Source: Symbiodinium natans
Lineage: Eukaryota; Sar; Dinophyceae; Suessiales; Symbiodiniaceae
Reading direction: 5' to 3'
NCBI GenBank assembly: GCA_905221605.1
Contig: CAJNDS010001247.1
Span: forward strand, 576,995 to 640,994
Length of the DNA stretch: 64,000 bases
Shown: positions 30,701-42,607 of the stretch, piece after piece
How the letters are laid out: each line of letters begins with the position of its first letter
Position numbering within the stretch: position 1 is the stretch's first letter
Position numbers and translations under genes: made by a program
The notes under the pieces: generated by a model
Seen by the model: the letters and a program-made list of their open reading frames with translations, nothing else
What the model was told of the DNA's origin: nothing
Database searches by the model: none

Positions 30701-31394
30701 TGTAGTCCCGATCTACGAGATGCCGAACCGATTTTGCAAAACCCTCAAGCCCTAAACCCTAAAGCCCCAAGCTCTGAACCATAACCCTGGGCCAAAACCC
30801 TAAACCATGCAACCCTAAACGCTAAACTCTAAATGAGAACTCTAAACCCCTAAACCTTCAAGCGCCAAGATCTAGCACTCAAAGCCCCCATCCCAAAGCC
30901 CTCAAACGGAAAGGGCACAAAAGCACAGATAGCAACTTCATGCCTCTCCCCTGAACCCGAAACCCAAAACCCTAAATCCTAAACCCTAAACCCTAAACCC
31001 TAAACCCAAAACACTTAGGCAGCGGCAACCCGAAACCCTAACCTCTAAACCCTAAACCCTGAACCCTAAACCCTAAACCCTAAACCCTATAAACCCAGCT
31101 GGCCTTGTCGCCTTTGGGCGGAAAAGGCTTCCTTGCCGCGTTGAGACTCGGTTGCCACACCATTGGCGTGAATACCTTTGTTAGGGTTTAGGGTTTAGGG
31201 TTTTTAGGGTGTTTAAATTCTAAATTTTAAGGTTTAGGGTTTAGGGTTTAGGGTTTGAGGTTTAGGAATTAGGGTTTAGGGATTACGGTTTGGTGCTTTA
31301 GGGTTTTAGGGCTTTGGGTTTTAGGGCCTTTTCCAGGGTTTAGACTTGCCAGGGGTTTGGGGGTTGAGAGCGCTTCGTGCTTTAAGGTATAGGG

Positions 31395-31505
31395 GTTTAG
31401 GGCTTAGGGCTTAGGGCTTAGGGTTTAGGGTTTAGGGTTTAGGGTTTAGGGTTTAGGGTTTAGGGTTTAGGGTTTAGGGTTTAGGGTTTAGGGTTTAGGG
31501 TTAGG
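31395..31505 (+). repeat. TTTAGGG array
   Basis: Three CTTAGGG units and about 12 TTTAGGG units. Confidence 0.95.
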
Positions 31506-31917
31506 GCTTAGGTTTTAGGGTGCCGGGGTTCAGCGTTCTGGGCTTGATGTTGAAGGGTTTGGGTTAAGGGAATGGAGTTCGGGGCATGGGAGTCTGACCC
31601 AAACCCGATAGGGTTTCGGGCTTAGGGTTTGGGTTTTTAGGGTTTAGGGTTTGGGGTATAGGGTTTAGGGTTACACCCCAAACCCTTAACCCTTGACCTT
31701 GAGCAACGAATTTGCGGCTTTGAGGGTCTCCGGATGTTTGAAGGCCTCAAAAGTGGCTCTAGGGTTTAGGGCTTAGAGTTTAGGGCTTAGGGAAAAAGAG
31801 GACCCTACTAATTACACTGCGGTTTGGGGGGTAAATTAAAAATTCTATAGGGGCCAAAGAGACTGTGTTATTGTTAGCTATTCCGACCGGTTTGGGGTTT
31901 AGTATGCGGGTATTTTG

Positions 31918-32004
31918 CATGGTCCTTTAGTATGGGTATGCAACCCAAGTGCCCATACTTCAGAACCCTTGAAGGGAGGTAAGGGACCACACTAAGGGAC
32001 CAGG
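31918..32004. mobile_element. Partial hairpin, family C-like
   Basis: GCATGGTCCTTTAGTATGGG on the left, AAGGGACCACACTAAGGGAC on the right, with GTGCCCATACTTCAGAACCC between. A CCCTAAA array follows immediately. Confidence 0.5.
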
Positions 32005-32344
32005 TTAACCCTAAACCCTAAACCCTAAACCCTAAACCCCCCTGAAGGGTAGAGTTTGTTTAGGGTTTAGGGTTTAGGGGCTGAGGGTTTAGGGTTTTGG
32101 GGTTGAGGGTTTAGGGTTTAGGGTTGAGGGTTGAGGGGTTAGGGTGGTTCTTCAACAACCATTGAGCAAAACGTACGCGGACAGCGCACGCAGCCCCTAG
32201 CACTGAACACTACACTATCTATGTATCGGGGACCTAAGAGGCTGACCTTGGTATATACTTAGGGTTTCGACCCGAGACCCTGGACCCAAGTAAGCCCTGG
32301 ACACACAACCTCAAACCCTAGGCCCTAGCCTTACATTTCTTACA

Positions 32345-32425
32345 AGGGTTTGGGGTTTAGGGTTTAGGGTTTAGGGTTTAGGGTTTAGGGTTTAGGGTTT
32401 AGGGTTTAGGGTTTAGGGTTTAGGG
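32345..32425 (+). repeat. TTTAGGG array
   Basis: About 11 units. Confidence 0.95.
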
Positions 32426-33334
32426 TTGCGCTGGAGCTCCTATCGTTGCTGTAACGCACTGAACCCTGCAACCTAACACCCGACGGTTTTAGGGAGATCA
32501 GAAGGGTTTGATCGCTTCGGGTTGGGTTCAGAAATTCGGGCTAGCAAGGTCGAGGGCCCCTAATTATAATTAAAGTCGGCAAGAGGCTCCCTAAGTATCC
32601 CTTCTTGAAGGTTCACGGGTACTTCTCGGCAGCCCTAACCCTAAACACATAACCCTACACCCTAAACCCAAAACCCCAACTAAGGCTAAGTAAGCCCTGA
32701 CCCCGAAACCCGCCCGTGGACTGCCTAAGAATTCCCGCAGTTTAGGGTTTCGGGTTTAGGGTTTAGGGTTTAGGGTTTAGGGTTTCGGGTTTAGGGTTTA
32801 GGGTTTCCGGTTTAGGGTTCAGAAGGCACCCTCTCTGTTCGGGTTAAGCTGCGATGTATCAGGAAGTTCGGCACCCACACCAAAACAAGAAGAGGGTGCC
32901 AGCCAAAACACCCCAAACCCTAAATCCTAAACCCCAAACCCTAAACCCTAAATTGGCGTCACAGGTTTTTGGCTGTGAGGTCCAGGGTGTAGGATTTGGA
33001 CTTCGGAGCGTCGCAGGGGCTTCAGGGTTCAGGGTTTAGGGCTACAACCCTACACCCTCTGTCGGGCATGCTGGACAAAATCAGCAGTTTCAGGAGCTAA
33101 ACCCTAAACCCGAACTGGGCGTTGAAACCGTAATTCAAGTCTTGCATGGTTCTTGGGGGTGATATTTAGGGTTTTAGGCTTAGGGTTTCGGGCTCAGGGC
33201 TGGAAGAAGTCACCCTTGGGTTAAACCCTGAACCCGAAACCCCGAACCCCAAACCCTAAACCCTAAACCACAGCTTCCCAGCCTGGGCTTCGGGCGCGGA
33301 AGCAAATAAACCCGAACGCCATTCGACTTTACTT

Positions 33335-33515
33335 TCGGGCTTCGGGCTTCGGGCTTCGGGCTTAGGGCTTAGGGCTTAGGGCTGAGGGCTTAGGGCTTAG
33401 GGCTTAGGGCTTAGGGCGTAGGGCGTAGGGCGTAGGGCTTCGGGCTTAGGGCTTGGGGCTTAGGGCTTAGTGTTTAGGGCTTAGGGCTTCCGGCTTAGGG
33501 TTTAGGGTTCGGGTT
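33335..33515 (+). repeat. CTTCGGG / CTTAGGG / CGTAGGG variant array
   Basis: Successive patches of CTTCGGG, CTTAGGG and CGTAGGG heptamers. Canonical TTTAGGG is almost absent. Confidence 0.9.
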
Positions 33516-33551
33516 TCGGGCCGGCTTTGTAGGGAATCCTCGAATCTACAA

Positions 33552-33638
33552 GCAGGGGCCCCTTTCACCCCTTTACTATGAACGACACTTCAGGGACTCG
33601 TACTGTTCGACACTTATCAACCCATTGAGGGCCCCTGA
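33552..33638. mobile_element. Hairpin element, unclassified
   Basis: GCAGGGGCCCCTTTCACCCC is mirrored by CCCATTGAGGGCCCCTG, with an inner CGACACTT/GACACTT repeat. Confidence 0.5.
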
Positions 33639-34197
33639 AGCTGTGGGTAAAAGTAGGGCTTTGTAGGGTTTTGGGACTCAGGGTTTAGGGTTTAGGGTTT
33701 AGGGCAATCTCATCTTGGGCGGAGGAGGTGGGGGGAAGTATTCTTGCCAAGGTACGGCTTTACCGATCCGCCAGGTACGCAGGACACGGTCCCTCACGGA
33801 GAACTAGCTACTAGTAAGGGCGACCAGTGGCAACTGCTCGGCCCAACTCAACTTCCCGATCCAGGGGCGGATTACCTAAACCCTAAACCCTAAACCCGAA
33901 ACCCTAAACCCTAGACCCTAAACCCTAAACCCAAAAACCACCAAGACGTGACGTCCTAGAAGTTGGGAGACTTGAGACCCTGACTCCTAGGGCCTTTTTC
34001 CCAGATCACACCAAAGTATCCTTCTCGGCTGTTAGCTCTTCACCCTCCAGACACCTGCCCTGGATCGGAAAGACCTAGATACTACAACTACTGGAGTGTA
34101 GACGGCGGCGGACGGCGCAGCCCATGAAAGCGAAATCGCTGTGGGGTTTGGGTGTTGAGGGTGGAGAGGAGTGGGGTTGAGGGTTCAGGGTTCATAT

Positions 34198-34550
34198 TCG
34201 GGGTTTAGGGTTTAGGGTTTAGGGTTTAGGGTCGGTTTAGGGCTTAGGGCTTAGGGCTTAGGGTTTAGGGTTTAGGGTTTAGGGTTTAGGGTTTAGGGTT
34301 TAGGGTTTAGGGTTTAGGGTTCTTGGAGCGGCTGCGGGGTTGACAGGGTTTACACGCCTAAACCCTGAACCCGGTTTAGGGTTTAGGGGTTTTCGGGTTT
34401 AGGGTTTTAGGGTTTTGGGTTTAGGCTTTAGGGTTTAGGGGTTTAGGGTTTTAGGGTTTTGGGTTTAGGTTTTAGGGTTTAGGGGTTTAGGGTTTAGGGT
34501 TTAGGGTTTAGGGCTTAGGGCTTAGGGCTTAGGGTTTAGGGTTAATACGG
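34198..34550 (+). repeat. TTTAGGG arrays with irregular patch
   Basis: Canonical units at 34,198-34,320, then an irregular TTTTAGGG/TTTAGGGG/TTTTGGG mixture at 34,373-34,550. Confidence 0.9.
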
Positions 34551-34732
34551 TGCTCCCTCAGCCAGCAAGGAAAGCAAGAAAACTCGTGAACCCTAACCCT
34601 AAACCCTAAATCCTAAACCCCAAACCCTAAACCCTAAACCCGAAACCCTAAACCCAAGGACTCTGCGAAGCCGAGACGCCAACCCTCAAGTCGCAGCCCA
34701 CCAACCTCGAAATCCCAAAGCCACAGAAGCCT

Positions 34733-34859
34733 CTACAGGGTGGGGCCCCCTTACTATACTAGCTGTAGTTAAGGGACTTATAACCTAACTTAGGGTCCTT
34801 ATAACCCAATTTAGGGCCCTTATAACTCCACTTATAACTAGGGGGCCCCACCCTGTAGA
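34733..34859. mobile_element. Hairpin element, family F copy 2
   Basis: TACAGGGTGGGGCCCCCTTA on the left and GGGGGCCCCACCCTGTA on the right form an almost perfect TIR including TA at both ends. The interior has repeated TTATAACC-TTTAGGG phrases. It closely matches 4727-4852. Confidence 0.75.
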
Positions 34860-35335
34860 CCCTGACATGAATCACTTCAAGGACCCAAAGCACTTAAACT
34901 CGTGAACCCTAAACCCTCAACCCTGAACCCTAAATCCTAAACCCTGAACCCTAAACCCTAAACCCTAAACCCTAAACCCTAAACCCTAAACCCTAAACCC
35001 TAAATCCTAAACCCTAAACCCAACAATAGGGTTTGGGGTTTCGGGGGTTTCGGGCTTCGGGCGGATACAGGTCCGACGGCCTTTTGACACCGCCTCCAAA
35101 AAACTGAATTTCCCCAAAGCTTGGGGTTGTGGGTTTAGGGTTGGTCGGGTTTAGCCGCCCTTCCGAGAGGCCTATTTCCTACCCCCGGGTGCCGAAGATG
35201 TATAGAGATATATAGCCCAGGGTATGGTTTAGGGTTTAGGCTTTAGGTTTTTGGGTTTTAGGGCTTTAGGGTTTAGGGTGTAGGGTTTAGGCTAGCTGCA
35301 CTACTATAATGGAGTTACGTAACCAAAAACCATGC

Positions 35336-35395
35336 CACATAGGGCTTTTGGGTACCTAATTCCACAATAGTACTACATGTGGACCCTCTGGGTAA
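35336..35395 (+). repeat. Dispersed ~60 bp repeat, copy 2
   Basis: Second copy of 4574-4633 (CACATAGG ... GTGGACCCTCTGGGTAA). It is followed by an AT-rich AATAAT/GAAGAA stretch to about 35,480. Confidence 0.6.
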
Positions 35396-35602
35396 TAATA
35401 AGGAGAAAATAGCAATCATTATAAGAATAAGAGTAATAATCATAAAGCTACCAGTAATAATAGTAAGAAGAAGAATCGAAGATAGTCCTTGCAGCATATG
35501 GGGTTTGTGTGCTCGTTCGGGGGGGTTCGCCCTATAGAAGACTTCCCTTAATTAACAGCTCGGCGGATGAGCACCAGCAAGCCACTTCGACTGCCCCTCA
35601 TA

Positions 35603-35737
35603 CTTGGAGCTTCATGGTACTTATTAACCAATTACAACCGCACTTAGAACCCACTTATAAGCTCCTTAAGTGCCGTAATATGGTTAGAAGTACAGTTACA
35701 AGTACAGTTATATTTGGTTAATAAGTACCACTCCAAG
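35603..35737. mobile_element. Hairpin element, family A, intact
   Basis: CTTGGAGCTTCATGGTACTT with ATTAACCAATT on the left, AATTGG-like and TTAATAAGTACCACTCCAAG on the right. TA stands just outside each end. Interior: AACCCACTTATAAGC and AAGTGCCGTAATATGGTT. It is the uninterrupted reference for the element at 12,985-13,206. Confidence 0.75.
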
Positions 35738-36510
35738 TACCCACTCTAAGACCCTGAAGTGAAAAACAGCGACCACGAGATACAAAGAAAGACCCGAAGT
35801 GTCCAAACGCTGAAGCCAGAACGTCTGAACCCTAGATAAATCCTAAACCAGCACTAAACCCTATACAGGAATACAGGAAACCCGAAAGCCAGAACCTAAA
35901 CGTATCCGAAACCGTAAACCCGAAACCTTAACCCCAAACCCCAAACCACCAAAAAGCACCCCTGAACACCCTGGCAGCCTCCTCGAGCTCGGTGGCAACA
36001 TGCCGGCCATGGTTGGCTTTAGGGGCTTCTTTCGATGCTTTTTAAGGGGGCTTTTAGGGTTTAGGGTTTAGGGGCTTTTTGGGGGGCTTTTCGGGGGCTT
36101 TTAGGAGGCTTTTAGGGGCTTTTCGTGGCATTTAGGGGCCTTTAGGGGGCTTTGAGGGGCTTTTAGGGGATTTGACTTAGGGTCTAGGATCTCGGGGCTT
36201 AAGGTTCGGAGGTTTAGGGTTTGGCTTTCGGATTCGGGGATTAGATGTTAGAGGCTTAGGGTTCTGGGATTTTGGGGGTGAGGTTCTGAAGTTTCGGGTT
36301 TTGGGTTTGGGTCGCTTGGGGACGGGTCTGGGGCGTAGGAAGTTTAGGGTATAGGGATATAACCACAACTCTATGCCATGAGAAGCCCTAGACGCTAGAG
36401 ACGGTGGGTTGCGATTTCAAACCAAAACAGCAACGCAGGTCTTGCACACTCGCGATTCACCAAACAAGACTCGCACCAAGCCTCCCTAGGCTAGGGCTGC
36501 ACTTAATTTC

Positions 36511-36655
36511 GGTGTAGCTACACGATCCCTCAATGGGGTCCCTTACCTTCTTTAAAGGGTTCTGAAGTATGGGCCCTTGGGTTTTGTAGGGTGTACAAGG
36601 GGGGTTATCGGTTCCCCCACTAAGGGCCCATATTAAGGGACCATGTAGCTACCCT
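36511..36655. mobile_element. Hairpin element, family C copy
   Basis: GGTGTAGCTACACGATCCCT on the left; GGGACCATGTAGCTACCC on the right. The inner arms GTATGGGCCCTTGGG and CTAAGGGCCCATATTAAGGG also pair. Confidence 0.7.
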
Positions 36656-36659
36656 AAGA

Positions 36660-38070
36660 GTTAAGGAACTGCATTCTCAGAAACTTAGAGCTGGTGGCCA
36701 TTCCCAAAACACTGGTACCTACAGCGTTTTCGCCACTTGAAACCACATCCTGCAGAAGAACGTGTGACGTTTCTGGCACAAGACGCGCTGCACAAACGTT
36801 CATGCCTTCTGCGAACATGTCCAAGCACGTGTATTTACAGCATTGTCAACATGGCGCGTCTAACCGCCACAAGCAGCCATGCCTTGGGCCAACATGCCCG
36901 TGACACACTGCTACGTTCAGCGTTTTGACCTCTTTGCACACCATAACGCGCATAGGACATGGTGATGGCAATGAGGATGATGACAGTGATGATGACCACT
37001 ATACAGCAATGATAATCGCAAACATCTTGGCAAGAGAACGCAATGCCTCCGCGCACGTTGTTCGTGTTCTTTCAAGTACACCGTGCAAAAACCCTGCGCT
37101 CTGTGCATTTCGAGGCCCCTCAAACCAACAGGCGCCTTAAACCCTAAACCCTAAACCCTAAACCCTAAACCCTAACCCTAAACCCTAAACCCTAAACCCT
37201 AAACCCTAAACCCTAAACCCTAAACCCTAAACCCTAAACCCTAAACCCTAAACCCTAAACCTAAGCCCTAAACCCTAAACCCTCTCGCTGCTCCACCACG
37301 GGAACGGAACTGATTGTCCTCAAACAGCAACCCCCCGCGAATCCTAAACGTCATAGTCAAGATTCTCAACCCAAGCTGCAGCCTTCAAAAGAGAGACATC
37401 GTTCTGGGGTTGGGGGCTAGGGTTTAGGGTTTGAGGTTCTGGGTGTGTAGGGCCAGGGCTGACCTGTTCTATAAGCCATTCTGGCCATCTACGGCCCAGG
37501 AGTATGATTGAGAGTCTGAAGCCGGAAAATATGTTAAGCCTAGGCGCTGGATTCCAGATTGCGTGTGTAGGCATTTCAGAGCGATGAAGATGCTTAACAA
37601 GGCAGGTCCAAGTATAGCTTGAGAGTCCTTTTGTAATTGGAGGTCCCTCATGTCAACGCCAGACCCTCAAACTTGAACCCCAAACTGTGGCCTGTCGCCA
37701 AGCCGTTTTGCCCCCTTCACCCCAAAAAAACAGCTAGCACACTGTGCTGGGCCGGGTTTTTTTTACCCCCCCCCCCCCCCTCCCCAGCCCACACGCCCAC
37801 ACTGAGCCACCAAGTTAGAGAAAGTCTCTCTGAGACTCTCACCCGCAGCAAGATTTCTTCTTCCAACTTCTGTGAACAAGAAATTTCTTGACCCTCGCTT
37901 CTAACAGCCGAATTCTGATAAGCCCCGCCGTATCGAAGTGTTGGCTCCAACCGTATCAACCCTAAACCCGTAAACCCCGCAAAGCCTGTAAAGCCAGAGT
38001 GCAAAACAACGACGAGCCATCGGTCCTCCAGCAACAAAATGAAACAGCCACCTAACCCTGTAGACCCAGA
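36660..38070. other. Array-poor spacer with possible gene fragments
   Basis: 36,670-37,137 is complex sequence. A plus frame at 36,925-37,137 has an acidic run (GDGNEDDDSDDDHY) followed by AMIIANILARERNA, which looks coding-like but matches no family I know; the opposite strand is also open. 37,290-38,060 is unique except for a C run near 37,770-37,785 and a GAGA-rich stretch. It has ORFs on both strands of under 110 codons and no recognisable domain. Gene relics are possible, none assignable. Confidence 0.35.
37138..37283 (-). repeat. CCCTAAA array
   Basis: About 20 units with two slips (CCCTAACCC and CCTAAG). It starts directly at the end of the 36,925-37,137 frame. Confidence 0.95.
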
Positions 38071-38249
38071 TTCTTTAGGGTTTAGGGTTGAGGGCTTGGG
38101 GCTTAGGGTTTAAACGTCAGGGTCTTGTGGTCCTAAGTCCGAAGTCCCTTGATGGTAAAGCTTTGAAGGCTTGGGTGTGAGGGGTTCGCAGGGCTCAGGG
38201 TTTTAAGGCTTCAGGCCCATGCTTTAGGCTTTTGTTTGGGGTTTCGGGT

Positions 38250-38600
38250 TTCGGGTTTCGGGTTTCGGGATTCGGGTTTAGGGTTTAGGGTTTAGGGTTT
38301 AGGGTTTAGGGTTTAGGGTTTAGGGTTTAGGGTTTAGGGTTTAGGGTTTCGGGTTTCGGGTTTAAGGTTTAGGCTCTCGCGCGATTTTGCCACCGCAGGC
38401 GCTCGGTTTAGGGCTCAGCGGGTCCCAAACATTAGGGCCCCGCCCCGCGCTGCGCGCCGTGAAACGCTCCACGGGTCGTCATGGTCGGCTTGCGGTTTAG
38501 GGTTTAGGGTTTAGGGTTTAGGGTTTAGGGTTTAGGGTTTAGGGTTTAGGGTTTAGGGTTTAGGGTTTAGGGTTTAGGGTTTAGGGTTTAGGGTTTCAGG
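38250..38600 (+). repeat. Two TTTAGGG arrays
   Basis: 38,250-38,370 (TTTCGGG patches at both ends of about ten TTTAGGG units) and 38,494-38,600 (about 14 units), split by ~120 bp of GC-rich spacer. Confidence 0.95.
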
Positions 38601-38913
38601 ATTAGGGTTTAGGGTTTAGGGCTTAGGGCTTAGGGCTTAAGATTTAGGATTCAGGGTTTAGGGTTGAGGGTAAGCCAGCCCTTAAAGCCCCGAAAGCGGT
38701 AAATCGTAGAGCGCTAACCCTAAACCCTAAACCCTAAACCCTAAACCCTAGACCCTAAACCCTAAACCCTAAACCCTAAACCCTAAACCCTAAACCCTTC
38801 ATCTCTTTTAAGGGGCATGCCCAAGGGGTATGTTGAATATTTCTTAAATACCTCGAGCCCGAAAGTCCAAGACTCCAGAGTTCCCATAACCCACCAACCT
38901 CAACCCGAAGGCT

Positions 38914-39107
38914 TGGGGTTTAGGGTTTAGGGTTTAGGGTTTAGGGTTTAGGGTTTAGGGTTTAGGGTTTAGGGTTTAGGGTTTAGGGTTTAGGGTTTAG
39001 GGTTTAGGTTAGGGTTTAGGGTTTAGGGTTTAGGGTTTAGGGTTTAGGGTTTAGGGTTTAGGGTTTAGGGTTTAGGGTTTAGGGTTTAGGGTTTAGGGTT
39101 TAGGGTG
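38914..39107 (+). repeat. Long TTTAGGG array
   Basis: About 27 units with one slip (TTTAGGTTAGGG) near 39,005. Confidence 0.97.
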
Positions 39108-40024
39108 CCCCAAAGCTTCTAAAGCCACTGAAGCCGTAAAGAAGAAGTTTTGAGCCGAAATCATAAACTGCACCCCCCCCCCAAAAAAAAAAAAAATGAA
39201 AACTCTCATTTCTGAGGCCCAGAAGCCTGAAGCCCTGAACCCTGACCCCAAAACCCTAAACCCTACAGTTTTGGGCTTAGGGCTTGGGGCTTGGGGCTTG
39301 GGGCTTAGGGCTTAGGGCTTAGGGTTTAGGGTAAGGGTTTAGGGTTTAGGGTTTCCGGGTTTAGGGTTCAGGGTTTAGGGTTGACGGTTTAGGGTTGAAG
39401 GACCAGCTCTAAGAATTCTTTGCTGAACCACTTTTTCCTGATCATGCTCAGTAAGGAGTTAGAACCCGACTCCTAAACCAAACCTTTCCAAACGACTGCA
39501 ACAGGAACTGGGTTAACCCGAAACCCGAAACCCTGAACCCTTAACCATTAACTCCTAACCCCACAGTAGGGCTCAGGGTTTAGGCGGCGTAGGGCCTTGT
39601 TCCCAAGCAACCTCTATGGAAAAAGAAAGTGTTCCCTTGGTTGCTTGGTGGGGTTCAGGGTTCAGGGTTTGGGGCCCGCGTAAACCGAGCAAGGGTACTC
39701 CTTAAACCCTGAACCCTAAACCCTGAACCCTAAACCCTGAACCCTAAACCCTCGCCGGTCACGAGTCTGCACCCACTTGCCACAAACAAGAGGGGGCAGA
39801 TCCTGGCCAAAAGTCCTGCAGTGTAGGGTTTAGGGTTTAGGGTTTAGGGTATAGGGTTTAGGGTTTAGGGTTTAGGGTTTAGGATTTAGGGTTTCGGGTT
39901 CAGGGTTCAGCGTTCAGGGTTCAGTGTTCAGGGATGCCCTAAACCCATTTTAGGGTTCAGGTTCATGGGCCAGGTGGCGCAGGCTTTGCAGGAGCAGATG
40001 CTACAGCATCCTCAATGACAACCA

Positions 40025-40102
40025 ATGGATGCGGCCGCCCGCCCTGGTTTTCTCAGGGCGTACCCCGACGGGCGGCATGTCATCGTGCGCGAACATGATG
40101 AG
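40025..40102 (+). other. Possible exon fragment
   Basis: A short open frame starting MDAAARPGFLRAYPDG and continuing RHVIVREHDE looks like real coding sequence in composition. It is followed by GAG-GTAAGG, a good 5' splice-donor match, at 40,103. An upstream stop limits the frame to about 26 codons before the putative donor. No partner exon is identifiable. Low confidence; it could be chance. Confidence 0.25.
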
Positions 40103-41468
40103 GTAAGGTTGGTTCGCCGCCATCGGCGATGGGAACCCCTACGGTCCGCGCCGGCGCGCTCGAGCTTGCACTACTTTCTTTCCTCTTCTTCTTCTCGGCG
40201 TGGTACGCCGTGACAATCCCCTCAAGGCAGCATAAGCGCGAAGCATTTATCTGCCACCCAATCGGAATGCAGGGGGACTTAGTGCAGTTGGCAAGGCTAG
40301 CCTTCACAGAGTCGTCTGAAACCTTACGGCTTGGGGCTTTCAAACCCTAAACCGTAGACCCTTGAGGCTTGGGGTTTCAACGCTAAACAGTAAGCGTTCC
40401 TCAAGGCTTAGGGTTTATACTGGACATGGAACCCTAGGAACAACTTCAAGTTTCGCTGTTTCTTAGGACTTATAATACCCAAAACTTGAAAGCCATTCCC
40501 AAGTACGCCCTAAACCCTAAACTCTAAACCCTAGGCCCTAAACCCTAAACCCTAAACCCTGAACCCGAAAACCCTAAACCCCAAACCCTAAATTAAGGGG
40601 GCCTGTGGTAGGAGGCGTTCTGTCCAAATTTTGGAGTTCTTAAGGGGGGGGTCTCCATAATGCTCCCTACTACTCCTTAGGTACCCACCCCCCCTGAACC
40701 CCCCTCCCCTAAGAACCCTATAACCAAAGCTCCTCGCCGCCGCCCTCCTCCGCTTCGGTGGCCTTCGGCGCCGAGTTAAGGGCGGAAGTTCCGGTTTAGG
40801 GTTTAGGGTTTAGGGTTTAGGGTTTAGGGTCTAGGGTCTAGGGCCTAGGGTTTAGGGTTGAGGGTTGAGGGTGTGGGGTTTTAGAAATGTCATAAGGGCT
40901 ATGCAAAAAACGGATTGTGGCGGAAAAAGAGCTATCTGAAATCGTCCTAGACTAACCCCCAAAGCCTATATCTTTAAACCCTTACCCTAACCTTGAAAAT
41001 CAAAACCTTGAAGCCCTCAAAGGCTCTGTTAGTGGAGGTGCCAGCTGGTCCATCCTAAACCCTAAACCCTAAACCCTAAACCCTAAACCCGAAACCGTAA
41101 ACCCTAAACCCTAAACCCAAAACCCTAAACCCAAAACCCCAAACCCCAAACCCCAAACCCTAAACCCTAAACCCTAAACCCTAAACCCTAGCCCTGCCTC
41201 CGCCTCTGTCTGTGTGGGGCTGGGCTCCGGCAGCGTAGCTGAAGCCTTGCACAAGCCACCGGAAAAACAGAAGGAAGTCAACTTGCAGTTTAGGGTTTAG
41301 GGTTTAGGGAGTTTAGGGTTTAGGATTTAGGGTGTAGGGTTTAGGGTTTGGAGTTTAGGGTTTAGGGGTTAGGGTCCCAAACCGTAAGACCCCAAAATGC
41401 TGGAGTGTTCCTAGTCAGCTCGGGGCCCAGTGCATACTACCAAGGCATACGCAATGAGCACGAACCAA

Positions 41469-41679
41469 GGTTCCAAGTGAGGGCCCTTAATTTGGGTTTA
41501 GGGCTTAGGTTTTTAGGGTTTAGGGTTTAGGGTTTAGGGTTTAGGGTTTAGGGTTTAGGGTTTAGGGTTTAGGGTTTAGGGTTTAGGAACCTTGTATACG
41601 CTATAAAGTGAAAAAGGGTCCAGACTTCCGATCCCTATAAACAAGGGCAAGGGACCATACTCAAGGCCCATGGTTCCAA
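41469..41679. mobile_element. Family C-like hairpin interrupted by a TTTAGGG array
   Basis: Ends GGTTCCAAGTGAGGGCCC and AAGGCCCATGGTTCC. The left arm runs to GGGCCCTTAATTTGGGT (41,497), then about 90 bp of TTTAGGG. The element then resumes at AACCTTGTATACGCTATA, GGGTCCAGACTTCCGATCCC. The uninterrupted relative at 29,032-29,170 has GGGCCCTTAATTTGGGT joined to a short CCTTGCTATAT and then AACCCTTATATACACTATA. Array insertion at GGGT with loss of about 11 bp explains the difference. Confidence 0.75.
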
Positions 41680-41964
41680 CCTGAAAAAAAAAACAAAAAC
41701 ACCCAAAATCCCAAACCCGCCTAAACTCTAAACCCTAGACCCTAAACCCTAAACCCTAAACCCTAAACCCTAAACCCTAAACCCTAAACCCTAAACCCCC
41801 AAGCATCGCCCTGCCTCCTCCTCCTCCTCCTCCTTCTCCGCCTCCTCCGCGTCGGCATCTGTCTCTGGAGGAAGTGGAGCCGCACGCAGGTCCGGCCGCA
41901 AGTCTGGCTGGACATTTTTGGGGTTTAGGAATTAGGGTTTGGGGTTTAGGGTTTAGGGTTTAGG

Positions 41965-42080
41965 TTTTGGGGTTTGGGGTTTGGGGCTTGGGGCTTGGGG
42001 CTTGGGGCTTGGGGCTTGGGGTTTGGGGTTTGGGGTTTGGGGTTTGGGGTTCGGGGTTCGGGGTTTGGGGTTTGGGGTTA
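41965..42080 (+). repeat. TTTGGGG / CTTGGGG variant array
   Basis: Patches of TTTGGGG, CTTGGGG and TTCGGGG heptamers. Confidence 0.9.
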
Positions 42081-42236
42081 AGGTTCGGGGCTTGAGTTTA
42101 AGTAGGAGAAAGCAGCACAAGCGTCTAACGCCTTGTCAGATCGAAGAAAGGCGCAGAAAGACTACGCCCACATGAAGCAAAGGCAGAACTCCCCAACCTT
42201 GAACTTCACGAACATACTTGAAGGCTCGGTTTGGGT

Positions 42237-42440
42237 TAGGGTTTAGGGTTAGGGTTTAGGGTTTAGGGTTTAGGGTTTAGGGTTTAGGGTTTAGGGTTAG
42301 GGTTTAGGGTTTAGGGTTTAGGGTTTTAGGGTTTAGGGTTTAGGGGTTTAGGGTTTTAGGGTTTGAGGGTTTTAGGGGTTTAGGGTTTCCGGGGGTTAGG
42401 GTTTTGGGGTTTCAGGGTTTTAGGGTTTTGGGGTTTTAGT
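42237..42440 (+). repeat. TTTAGGG array grading into irregular units
   Basis: Canonical units with several TTAGGG slips, then an irregular TTTTAGGG/TTTAGGGG/TTTTGGGG mixture. Confidence 0.9.
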
Positions 42441-42467
42441 CCGGAGGCCTGAAAACCCCAAACTCTA

Positions 42468-42607
42468 CTTGGAGGTTCAGGTTACTTCGCAAACAACATT
42501 AATTGTACTTATACCTGTATTTATAACCATGTTAGGGCACTTAAGGGGCTTATAAGTGGATTACAAGTACAGTTGTATTCGGTTCCTAAGCACCACGAAC
42601 CTCCAAG
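42468..42607. mobile_element. Hairpin element, family A, intact
   Basis: CTTGGAGGTTCAGGTTACTT on the left, CACCACGAACCTCCAAG on the right, flanked by TA on both sides (42,466-42,467 and 42,608-42,609). The interior CTTATAAGTGGATTACAAGT is shared in inverted form with 35,603 and 12,985. Confidence 0.75.

Larger units (their letters stand above)
26971..36660. repeat. Mosaic of telomere-like arrays and hairpins, part 4
   Basis: Arrays not listed separately include 26,981-27,050, 28,168-28,288, 28,895-29,025 (TTGAGGG, TTCAGGG and CTTAGGG patches), 29,957-30,030, 30,165-30,232, 30,960-31,095, 31,180-31,270, 32,058-32,140, 32,740-32,820, 33,875-33,935, 34,586-34,650, 34,905-35,025 and 35,228-35,290. 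A GGGGCTTTTA-rich stretch occupies 36,030-36,180. Spacers at 29,230-29,640, 32,430-32,740 and 33,950-34,150 hold unique sequence without a recognisable gene. Confidence 0.9.
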
